Origin: Burkholderiaceae bacterium
GTDB taxonomy: Bacteria > Pseudomonadota > Gammaproteobacteria > Burkholderiales > Burkholderiaceae_C
Direction: 5' to 3'
Assembly: GCA_025458585.1 (NCBI GenBank)
Contig: JALOSD010000052.1
Span: 1 to 12,111 of the forward strand
Length of the DNA: 12,111 nt
Shown one piece after another: positions 6,290 through 12,111 of the stretch; positions within the stretch are counted from its first letter, which is position 1; every line of letters starts with the position of its first letter. A program made the translations under genes and the position numbers. Below the pieces are notes generated by a model that did no database searches, was not told where the DNA came from, and worked only from the letters and a program-made list of their open reading frames with translations.

Positions 6290-7663
6290 ATGACCTTACG
6301 CATCCACAACTCGCTGACCCGCGCGCTGGAGACGTTCTCGCCGATCGAGCCGGGCCGCGTGCGCATGTATGTGTGCGGCATGACGGTCTACGACCTGTGC
6401 CACATGGGTCATGCGCGCATGATGACGGCGTTCGACGTCGTCTACCGCTGGCTGCGCACGCTGGGCTACGACGTGACCTACGTGCGCAACATCACCGACA
6501 TCGACGACAAGATCATCAGGCGCGCGCTCGAGCGCGGCATCACGATCCGCCAACTCACCGACGAGATGATCGCGGCGATGCACGCCGACATCGGCGCGAT
6601 CGGGCTGCTGCCGCCGACGCACGAGCCGCGCGCGACCGATTACGTGCCGCAGATGCTCGCGATGATCGGCACGCTAGAACGCAAGGGCCTCGCCTACTGC
6701 GCGCCCGACGGTGACGTCAACTTCGCGGTGCGCCGCTTTCCAGGCTACGGCAAGCTCTCGGGCAAGTCGCTCGACGAGCTGCGCGCCGGCGAGCGCGTCG
6801 CGGTGCACCAGGGCAAGGAGGACCCGCTCGACTTCGTGCTGTGGAAGGCGGCGAAGCCCGACGAGCCCGACGACGCGAAGTACGCGAGCGCCTTCGGCGC
6901 CGGCCGCCCGGGCTGGCACATCGAGTGCTCGGCGATGAGCTGCGCGCTGCTCGGCGAGACCTTCGACATCCACGGCGGCGGCCTCGACCTGCAGTTCCCG
7001 CACCACGAGAACGAGATCGCGCAGAGCGAGGGCGCCAGCGGCAAGCCGTTCGCGCGCACGTGGATGCACAACGGCTTCCTCAACGTCGACAACGAGAAGA
7101 TGTCCAAGTCGCTGGGCAACTTCTTCACGATCCGCGACGTGCTGAAGGCCGCCGACGGCGAGACGCTGCGCTTCTTCATGCTGCGCACGCACTACCGCAG
7201 CCCGTTCAACTTCAGCGACGCGCACCTCGACGACGCGCGCCACGCGCTGAGGCGGCTGTACACCGCGCTCGACGCGGTGGCGCCCGACGCGACGCCGCTC
7301 GACTGGTCGCAGCCGGCGCCGGCGGCGTTCCGCGCGGCGATGAACGACGACTTCAACACGCCGGCGGCGCTTGCCGTGCTGTTCGAGCTCGCCGGCGAGG
7401 CCAACCGCACGCGCTCGCCGGCCGTGGCGGCGCAGCTCAAGGCGCTCGGCGCGACGCTGGGCATCCTGCAGCAGGCACCGCGCGCGTACCTGCAAGGCGG
7501 CGGCGACGCCGACGCGGCGGCGATCGAGCGCCGCATCGCCGAGCGCGCGCAGGCCAAGCAGGCGCGCGACTTCGCGCTCGCCGACCGCATCCGCGACGAG
7601 CTCGCGGCGCAGGGCGTCGTGCTGAAGGACGGGCCGCAGGGCACGACCTGGGTGCGGGGGTAG
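6290..7663 (+). CDS. cysS: Cysteinyl-tRNA synthetase
   Basis: This class I aminoacyl-tRNA synthetase charges tRNA-Cys with cysteine using ATP. The 457-residue length fits the family (about 460). The zinc that selects cysteine is held by C29 (YVCGMTVYD), C213 (WHIECSAM), H238 and E242 (FPHHENE), with the same spacing as E. coli C209, H234 and E238. The HIGH motif appears as HMGH (38-41) and KMSKS is at 270-274. The C-terminal helical, tRNA-binding part ends in the typical LKDGPQGTTW. The start at 6290 (MTLRIHNSLT) matches the family; an in-frame ATG at 6242 adds 16 residues without family support. The ribosome-binding site is weak. A GTG-started glycosylase gene follows after 4 nt. Confidence 0.97.
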   Translation: MTLRIHNSLTRALETFSPIEPGRVRMYVCGMTVYDLCHMGHARMMTAFDVVYRWLRTLGYDVTYVRNITDIDDKIIRRALERGITIRQLTDEMIAAMHADIGAIGLLPPTHEPRATDYVPQMLAMIGTLERKGLAYCAPDGDVNFAVRRFPGYGKLSGKSLDELRAGERVAVHQGKEDPLDFVLWKAAKPDEPDDAKYASAFGAGRPGWHIECSAMSCALLGETFDIHGGGLDLQFPHHENEIAQSEGASGKPFARTWMHNGFLNVDNEKMSKSLGNFFTIRDVLKAADGETLRFFMLRTHYRSPFNFSDAHLDDARHALRRLYTALDAVAPDATPLDWSQPAPAAFRAAMNDDFNTPAALAVLFELAGEANRTRSPAVAAQLKALGATLGILQQAPRAYLQGGGDADAAAIERRIAERAQAKQARDFALADRIRDELAAQGVVLKDGPQGTTWVRG

Positions 7664-7667
7664 CGCG

Positions 7668-8321
7668 GTGGTGCAGGCTAGCGCATCGGCCTTCGTGACG
7701 CCGGACTACTGGGACGACGCCTGTCGCCACCTGGCCAGGCGCGACCGCGTGATGCGCAAGCTGATCCCGCGCTTCGGCGAGGCGCGGCTGCAGAGCCGCG
7801 GCGACGCGTTCACGACGCTGGCGCGCTCGATCGTCGGCCAGCAGATCTCGGTCAAGGCGGCGCAGTCGGTGTGGGAACGGCTGGCGACGCAGGCCGGCAA
7901 GCGCGGCGTGCTCGAGCCGCGCGCGGTGCTCGCGCTCGACGCCGACATGCTGCGCAGTGCCGGGCTGTCCGCGCGCAAGGCCGAGTACGTGCGCGACCTC
8001 GCCGCGCACTTCGTCGAGGGCCGCGTGCACGCGAACGCGTGGCCGTCGATGGACGACGAGGCGATCGTCGACGAGCTGGTCGCGATCCGCGGCATTGGCC
8101 GCTGGACGGCCGAGATGTTCCTGATCTTCCACCTGCTGCGGCCGAACGTGATGCCGCTCGACGACGTCGGCCTGATCAAGGGCATCAGCCTGAACTACTT
8201 CAGCGGCGAGCCGGTGACGCGCGCCGAGGCGCGCGAGGTCGGCGACGCCTGGGCGCCGTTCCGGTCGGTGGCGACGTGGTACGTCTGGCGCAGCCTCGAT
8301 CCGGTGCCGGTCGAGTACTGA
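7668..8321 (+). CDS. AlkA-like DNA-3-methyladenine glycosylase (HhH-GPD)
   Basis: This 217-residue base-excision repair glycosylase of the HhH-GPD superfamily is expected to remove 3-methyladenine and other alkylated purines. Visible features: the SIVGQQISVKAA helix typical of this family, the helix-hairpin-helix LVAIRGIGRWTAEMF that grips the DNA backbone, and PLDDVGL with the catalytic aspartate (D166, counterpart of AlkA D238). The ending ATWYVWRSLD also resembles AlkA. It lacks the N-terminal TBP-like domain of E. coli AlkA (282 residues), so it is the short form common in Burkholderiales. The start is GTG at 7668, with another GTG next to it at 7671. It lies 4 nt after cysS and 14 nt before accA, suggesting co-transcription. 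Exact substrate range cannot be read from sequence. Confidence 0.9.
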   Translation: MVQASASAFVTPDYWDDACRHLARRDRVMRKLIPRFGEARLQSRGDAFTTLARSIVGQQISVKAAQSVWERLATQAGKRGVLEPRAVLALDADMLRSAGLSARKAEYVRDLAAHFVEGRVHANAWPSMDDEAIVDELVAIRGIGRWTAEMFLIFHLLRPNVMPLDDVGLIKGISLNYFSGEPVTRAEAREVGDAWAPFRSVATWYVWRSLDPVPVEY

Positions 8322-8335
8322 GAGGAGCTCTTCGC

Positions 8336-9307
8336 ATGAGCAAACGACACTTCCTGGACTTCGAGCAGCCGATCGCCGAACTCGAGAGCAAGATCGAGGA
8401 GCTGCGCTTCGTGCAGAACGAGTCGGCGGTCGACATCTCGGAGGAGATCGAGCGCCTCGACAAGAAGAGCCAGCAGCTGACGAAGGAGATCTACGCCAGC
8501 CTGAGCCCCTGGCAGGTAACGCAGATCGCGCGTCACCCGCAGCGGCCGTACACGCTCGACTACGTCGCCGACTGCTTCACCGACTTCGAGGAGCTGCACG
8601 GCGACCGCCATTACGCCGACGACCTGTCGATCGTCGGCGGGTTGGCGCGCTTCAACGGGCAGGCGTGCATGGTGCTGGGTCACCAGAAGGGCCGCGACAC
8701 GAAGGAGCGCGCGGCACGCAACTTCGGCATGAGCCGCCCCGAGGGCTACCGCAAGGCCCTGCGGCTGATGAAGCTGGCCGAGAAGTTCGGCCTGCCGGTG
8801 TTCACGTTCGTCGACACGCCGGGGGCGTATCCGGGCATCGGCGCCGAGGAACGCGGGCAGAGCGAGGCGATCGGGCGCAACATCTTCGAGATGGCGCAGC
8901 TCGAGGTGCCGATCGTCACGACGATCATCGGCGAGGGCGGCTCGGGCGGGGCGCTTGCGATCAGCGTCGCCGACCAGGTGCTGATGCTGCAGTTCTCCGT
9001 CTACTCGGTGATCTCGCCCGAGGGCTGCGCCTCGATCCTCTGGAAGACCTCCGAGCGCGCCTCCGACGCCGCCGAGGCGCTCGGCATCACGGCGCACCGG
9101 CTCAAGGCGCTCGGCCTCGTCGACAAGATCGTCAGCGAGCCGGTCGGCGGCGCGCACCGTGACCCGAAGGCGATGGCCGCGAGCCTGAAGCGCGCGCTCA
9201 GCGACGCGCTGCGGCAGGTCAGCGACATGAAGCCGAAGGAGCTGCTGCAGCGCCGCCACGAGCGCCTGCAGTCGTATGGCCGCTTCGGCGACACGAAGGA
9301 ACGCTGA
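8336..9307 (+). CDS. accA: Acetyl-CoA carboxylase carboxyltransferase subunit alpha
   Basis: AccA pairs with AccD to transfer the carboxyl group from biotin-BCCP to acetyl-CoA, making malonyl-CoA, the committed step of fatty acid synthesis. The 323-residue length fits (E. coli 319). An N-terminal helical part (FLDFEQPIAELESKIEELR) leads into the crotonase-like core with ELHGDR, GHQKGRDTKE, FVDTPGAYPG and the oxyanion-hole glycines in IIGEGGSGGALA. The ATG at 8336 has a strong ribosome-binding site (GAGAGGAGC). The last 32 nt overlap tilS in another frame. The partner gene accD is not in this window, as is usual, since it is commonly encoded elsewhere. Confidence 0.97.
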   Translation: MSKRHFLDFEQPIAELESKIEELRFVQNESAVDISEEIERLDKKSQQLTKEIYASLSPWQVTQIARHPQRPYTLDYVADCFTDFEELHGDRHYADDLSIVGGLARFNGQACMVLGHQKGRDTKERAARNFGMSRPEGYRKALRLMKLAEKFGLPVFTFVDTPGAYPGIGAEERGQSEAIGRNIFEMAQLEVPIVTTIIGEGGSGGALAISVADQVLMLQFSVYSVISPEGCASILWKTSERASDAAEALGITAHRLKALGLVDKIVSEPVGGAHRDPKAMAASLKRALSDALRQVSDMKPKELLQRRHERLQSYGRFGDTKER

Positions 9308-10601
9308 CCCCGGCGTCGTCGCCGTCGCGGTGAGCGGCGGCCGCGACTCCACCGCCCTGCTGCACGCCACCGCACGCGCGGCCGCGCCGCTCGGTCTTCG
9401 CGTCGTCGCGCTGCACGTGCACCACGGCCTGCGGCGCGAGGCCGACGCCTGGCTCGACGAGGTGCGCGAACACTGCCGACGCCTGCGCGCGCGCGGCCTG
9501 CCGGTGGCGTTCTCGTCGCGTCGGCTCGAGGGTGCGCCGGCGGCCGGCGACAGCGTCGAGGCCTGGGCCCGGCGCGGCCGTTACGCGGCGCTCGCCGCGA
9601 TGGCACTGCACGCTGGCGCGACGCTCGTGCTGCTCGCGCACCACCGCCGCGACCAGGCCGAGACGTTCCTGCTGCAGGCCCTGCGCGGCGCCGGCCCGGC
9701 GGGCCTCGCCGCGATGCCGCGGCTCGCGGTGCGCGACGGCCTCACGTGGGCGCGGCCCTGGCTCGACGCCGGCGACGAGGCGATCGGCGGCTACCTCGCG
9801 CGTTACCGCCTGCGCCACGTCGACGACCCGAGCAACGCCGACCCGGCGTTCGCGCGCAGCCGGCTGCGCCAGCGCGTGATGCCGGCGCTGCGCGGCGAGT
9901 TCGCCGACACGGAGGTCGCGCTCGCCGCCGCGGCGCGGCGCGCGCATGAGGCGCAGCGCTGCCTCGACGAGGTGGCCGCCGACGACGTGGCCGCGCTGCG
10001 CGAGGCCGATGGCGCGCTCGCCCTCGATCGGTGGCGGCGGCTGCCGCCCGGGCGCGCCGCGAATGCGCTGCGCGCGTGGCTGCGCGCGACGCTCGGGCGC
10101 GGCGCGCCCGAGACGCTCGTGCAGCGCCTGCTGGCCGAACTGGCCGCGCCGGGTGCGGCGTGCTGGCCGGCGCCGGGCGAGGGGAGGCTCGAACGCCACC
10201 GCGGCCGCCTGCGCCTCGTGGCGGCCGCAGCGCCGCGCGACGAGCCGCCGCCGGTGTGGCTGCTCGGCGCCCTGCGCCCCGGGCGGCATCGCGTGGGCCC
10301 CTGGGGCGGCGTGCTCGTGGTGCGCCGCGTGCGCGACGGCGGCGTCGCGCTCGAGCGGCTGCGCGACGCCGAATTGCGGCCGCGTCGCGGCGGCGAGCGG
10401 TTCCAGCTCGCGCCGGGCGCCACGCCGCGCAGCCTGAAGAAGCAGTTCCAGGCGCTCGGCGTGCCCGAGAGCGCGCGCGGCGGGCCGCTGCTCTACGCAG
10501 GGGCGGCGCTCGTGTTCGTGCCGGGCCTGGGCGTGGACGCCCGCGCGAGGGCGGTACCGGGGCAGCCCCAGGTGGCGCTGCAGTGGCTAGACGGCGGGTA
10601 G
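9276..10601 (+). CDS. tilS: tRNA(Ile)-lysidine synthetase TilS
   Basis: TilS attaches lysine to C34 of the CAU-anticodon tRNA-Ile, so that it reads AUA and is charged with isoleucine, using ATP. The 441-residue protein has the PP-loop SGGRDS at residues 20-25 (many TilS have SGGLDS), followed by the LHVHHGLR strand, LAHHRRDQAETFLLQ and the GLAAMP segment. A middle helical region follows, and the C-terminal domain includes GERFQLAPGATPRSLKKQFQ, the tRNA acceptor-binding part. The ATG at 9276 lies inside accA and has no clear ribosome-binding site, so translation probably depends on accA. A start further in would come too close to the PP-loop, with only a GTG directly in it. lysC follows after a 94-nt gap. 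Confidence 0.93.
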   Translation: MAASATRRNADPGVVAVAVSGGRDSTALLHATARAAAPLGLRVVALHVHHGLRREADAWLDEVREHCRRLRARGLPVAFSSRRLEGAPAAGDSVEAWARRGRYAALAAMALHAGATLVLLAHHRRDQAETFLLQALRGAGPAGLAAMPRLAVRDGLTWARPWLDAGDEAIGGYLARYRLRHVDDPSNADPAFARSRLRQRVMPALRGEFADTEVALAAAARRAHEAQRCLDEVAADDVAALREADGALALDRWRRLPPGRAANALRAWLRATLGRGAPETLVQRLLAELAAPGAACWPAPGEGRLERHRGRLRLVAAAAPRDEPPPVWLLGALRPGRHRVGPWGGVLVVRRVRDGGVALERLRDAELRPRRGGERFQLAPGATPRSLKKQFQALGVPESARGGPLLYAGAALVFVPGLGVDARARAVPGQPQVALQWLDGG

Positions 10602-10634
10602 GAGCGAGCGCGTCAGGTCGTCGAAGGACGGCCC

Positions 10635-10649
10635 GATAAAATTCACGGC
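10635..10649 (+). promoter_or_regulatory. Probable lysC promoter (-10 element)
   Basis: TAAAAT (10637-10642) is a good -10 box in an otherwise GC-rich 94-nt gap after tilS. It would start transcription near 10649 with a leader of about 46 nt. No convincing -35 is seen at 16-18 nt upstream. The short leader leaves little room for a lysine riboswitch, and none is recognisable. Confidence 0.4.
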
Positions 10650-10695
10650 TTTGCATCCTGGGACCGCAGCGACGACGCCGCGGCGCCGGCACGAC

Positions 10696-11970
10696 ATGGC
10701 ACTGATCGTTCACAAGTACGGCGGCACGTCGATGGGCTCGACCGAGCGCATCCGCAACGTCGCGAGGCGCGTCGCCAAGTGGGCGCGTGCCGGCCACCGC
10801 ATGGTCGTCGTGCCGTCGGCGATGAGCGGCGAGACGAACCGCCTGCTCGGGCTCGCGAAGGAGCTCCAGCCGGCGAAGGTCGACGCGCGCGTGCTGCGCG
10901 AGCTCGACACCATCGCCTCGACCGGCGAGCAAGTCTCGGTGGGCCTGCTCGCACTCGCGTTGCAGGCCGAAGGCGTGGACGCGATCAGCTACACCGGCTG
11001 GCAGGTGCCGGTCAGGACCGACTCGGCGTACACCAAGGCGCGCATCACGAGCATCGACGACGCCCGCGTTCGCGCCGACCTCGACGCCGGGCGCGTCGTC
11101 ATCATCACCGGCTTCCAGGGTGTCGACGACGCCGGCCACCTCACGACGCTCGGCCGCGGCGGCAGCGACACCTCGGCGGTGGCGGTCGCGGCGGCGCTGA
11201 AGGCCGACGAGTGCCTGATCTACACCGACGTCGACGGCGTCTACACCACCGACCCGCGCATCGTGCCCGAGGCACGCCGGCTGCACACCGTCAGCTTCGA
11301 GGAAATGCTCGAGATGGCGAGCCTCGGCTCGAAGGTGCTGCAGATCCGCTCGGTGGAGTTCGCGGGCAAGTACCGCGTGCCGCTGCGCGTGCTGTCGAGC
11401 TTCACCGACTGGGACATCCCGATCGACGAGGAAGCGCGTTCGGGCACGCTCATCACTTTCGAAGAGGACGAGAAGATGGAACAAGCCGTCGTGTCGGGCA
11501 TCGCGTTCAACCGCGACGAGGCCAAGGTCACCGTGCTCGGCGTGCCCGACAAGCCGGGCATCGCCTACCAGATCCTGGGCGCCGTGGCCGACGCCAACAT
11601 CGACGTCGACATGATCATCCAGAACGTGTCGCACGACGGCAAGACCGACTTCTCGTTCACCGTGCACCGCAACGACCACGCCCGCGTGATGGACCTGCTG
11701 AAGAACAAGGTCGTGCCGGCGCTCGGCGCGCGCGAGGTGATCGGCGACTCGCGCATCTGCAAGGTCAGCATCGTCGGCATCGGCATGAAGAGCCACGTCG
11801 GCGTCGCGGCGAAGATGTTCCGCACGCTGAGCGAGGAGGGCATCAACATCCAGATGATCTCGACCAGCGAGATCAAGACCAGCGTCGTGATCGACGAGAA
11901 GTACATGGAGCTCGCCGTGCGCGCGCTGCACCGGGCGTTCGAACTCGACCAGGAAGCCGCCGCGGCGTGA
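10696..11970 (+). CDS. lysC: Aspartate kinase (LysC, ACT-domain feedback-regulated)
   Basis: Aspartokinase phosphorylates aspartate with ATP, the first step toward lysine, threonine, methionine and diaminopimelate. The 424-residue protein has the N-terminal kinase domain (about 1-250) with KYGGTS (7-12), the VVVPSAMSGETNRLL region, GRGGSDTSAVA, and YTDVDGVYTTDPR for nucleotide binding. Two ACT domains follow (about 268-340 and 350-415) that normally bind lysine and/or threonine. The start MALIVHKYGG matches Burkholderiales LysC. There is no strong ribosome-binding site at 10696. An internal ATG at 11476 (residue 261) has a good one and is described separately. It stands alone, as in related genomes, without homoserine dehydrogenase fused to it. 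tRNA-Ser follows after 48 nt. Confidence 0.97.
   Translation: MALIVHKYGGTSMGSTERIRNVARRVAKWARAGHRMVVVPSAMSGETNRLLGLAKELQPAKVDARVLRELDTIASTGEQVSVGLLALALQAEGVDAISYTGWQVPVRTDSAYTKARITSIDDARVRADLDAGRVVIITGFQGVDDAGHLTTLGRGGSDTSAVAVAAALKADECLIYTDVDGVYTTDPRIVPEARRLHTVSFEEMLEMASLGSKVLQIRSVEFAGKYRVPLRVLSSFTDWDIPIDEEARSGTLITFEEDEKMEQAVVSGIAFNRDEAKVTVLGVPDKPGIAYQILGAVADANIDVDMIIQNVSHDGKTDFSFTVHRNDHARVMDLLKNKVVPALGAREVIGDSRICKVSIVGIGMKSHVGVAAKMFRTLSEEGINIQMISTSEIKTSVVIDEKYMELAVRALHRAFELDQEAAAA
11476..11970 (+). CDS. Probable internally started aspartokinase beta subunit
   Basis: An in-frame ATG at 11476 inside lysC is preceded by GAGGA (11464-11468) with 7 nt spacing, better than the ribosome-binding site of the full-length gene. 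The product would be the 164 C-terminal residues, beginning MEQAVVSGIAF, exactly the two ACT domains. In Corynebacterium and Bacillus lysC the beta subunit of the alpha2-beta2 enzyme starts at the equivalent methionine (MEEAVLTGVA in Corynebacterium, from memory). That this start is used here is inference from sequence. Confidence 0.5.
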   Translation: MEQAVVSGIAFNRDEAKVTVLGVPDKPGIAYQILGAVADANIDVDMIIQNVSHDGKTDFSFTVHRNDHARVMDLLKNKVVPALGAREVIGDSRICKVSIVGIGMKSHVGVAAKMFRTLSEEGINIQMISTSEIKTSVVIDEKYMELAVRALHRAFELDQEAAAA

Positions 11971-11978
11971 CGCCGCGC

Positions 11979-11998
11979 CCCCGCCGGAGTCGGCGGGG
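11979..11998 (+). terminator. GC hairpin between lysC and tRNA-Ser
   Basis: CCCCGCCG (11979-11986) and CGGCGGGG (11991-11998) form a perfect 8-bp stem with a GAGT tetraloop, 8 nt after the lysC stop codon. It lacks a T-run, being followed directly by CTAGAAT, the likely -10 of the tRNA. It may end or slow lysC transcription. Confidence 0.4.
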
Positions 11999-11999
11999 C

Positions 12000-12005
12000 T
12001 AGAAT
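12000..12005 (+). promoter_or_regulatory. -10 element for tRNA-Ser
   Basis: TAGAAT lies 13 nt before the mature 5' end of the tRNA, so transcription would begin about 7 nt ahead of it. No clear -35 box is seen, since the lysC hairpin occupies much of that region. Read-through from lysC is an alternative source of the transcript. Confidence 0.4.
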
Positions 12006-12018
12006 GAAGCCCTTCGCC

Positions 12019-12111
12019 GGAGACGTGACCGAGAGGCCGAAGGTGCTCCCCTGCTAAGGGAGTATGCGGGCAAAACCTGCATCGAGGGTTCGAATCCCTC
12101 CGTCTCCGCCA
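12019..12111 (+). tRNA. tRNA-Ser (anticodon GCU)
   Basis: This 93-nt class II tRNA reads AGC and AGU codons. The acceptor arm pairs GGAGACG with CGTCTCC, followed by discriminator G and an encoded CCA that ends at the last base of the window. The anticodon stem CTCCC/GGGAG encloses CTGCTAA with GCT at 12053-12055. The long variable arm (TGCGGGCAAAACCTGCA) is typical of serine tRNAs. The T arm is GAGGG-TTCGAAT-CCCTC. Confidence 0.97.

Noticed and set aside
6242..6290. Upstream ATG extending cysS by 16 residues
   Set aside because: The extension has no counterpart in CysRS, which begins with a strand like MTLRIHNS. The extension falls on the leader hairpin.
9742..11931. Very long open frame on the minus strand across tilS and lysC (729 codons)
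   Set aside because: It is antisense to two well-recognised genes. The translation is Arg/Ala/His/Asp-rich low-complexity sequence, as expected of shadow frames in high-GC DNA, and has no ribosome-binding site or family motif.
12019..12111. tRNA-Ser as an integration site for a genomic island beyond the window
   Set aside because: Serine tRNA genes are often used as attachment sites, but the window ends at the CCA, and no integrase or repeat of the 3' end is visible.

Overview
The window looks like ordinary chromosomal DNA from a high-G+C betaproteobacterium, most likely order Burkholderiales (a Rubrivivax/Leptothrix/Methylibium-like lineage). I infer this from the very GC-rich third codon positions, the protein sequences, and the gene order ppiA-ppiB-lpxH facing away from cysS, glycosylase, accA, tilS, lysC and a tRNA-Ser, which resembles Burkholderiales chromosomes as I remember them. 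No mobile element, CRISPR array, prophage gene or defence system is visible. Nothing here amounts to a new multigene system.

Left part (1-3537): a small DUF2188-type hypothetical gene and a cold-shock protein gene lie on the minus strand. Across a 250-bp divergent spacer are clpS and clpA on the plus strand, overlapping by four bases (ATGA). The most unusual feature of the window is in clpA. The second AAA+ module lacks about 44 residues in frame at the junction 3000/3001, removing the GYVG pore loop and the Walker B box, while the rest of ClpA and all of ClpS look intact.

Middle (3538-6289): a tightly packed minus-strand unit, read in the order ppiA (periplasmic cyclophilin), ppiB (cytoplasmic cyclophilin), lpxH (lipid A pathway) and mtfA (zinc peptidase). 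Gaps are 1 and 2 nt and the last junction is a TGATG overlap, so these genes are probably co-transcribed and translationally coupled. ppiA and ppiB are tandem paralogues that still share a 66-bp direct repeat.

Right part (6290-12111): a plus-strand run of cysS, an AlkA-like DNA glycosylase, accA and tilS with gaps of 4 and 14 nt and a 32-nt overlap. It is followed by lysC with its own promoter-like region and then tRNA-Ser(GCU), which ends exactly at the window edge. lysC carries an internal start with a good ribosome-binding site, suggesting a separate regulatory beta subunit. The genes are housekeeping: protein quality control, prolyl isomerisation, lipid A and fatty acid synthesis, tRNA charging and modification, base excision repair, and aspartate-family amino acids.
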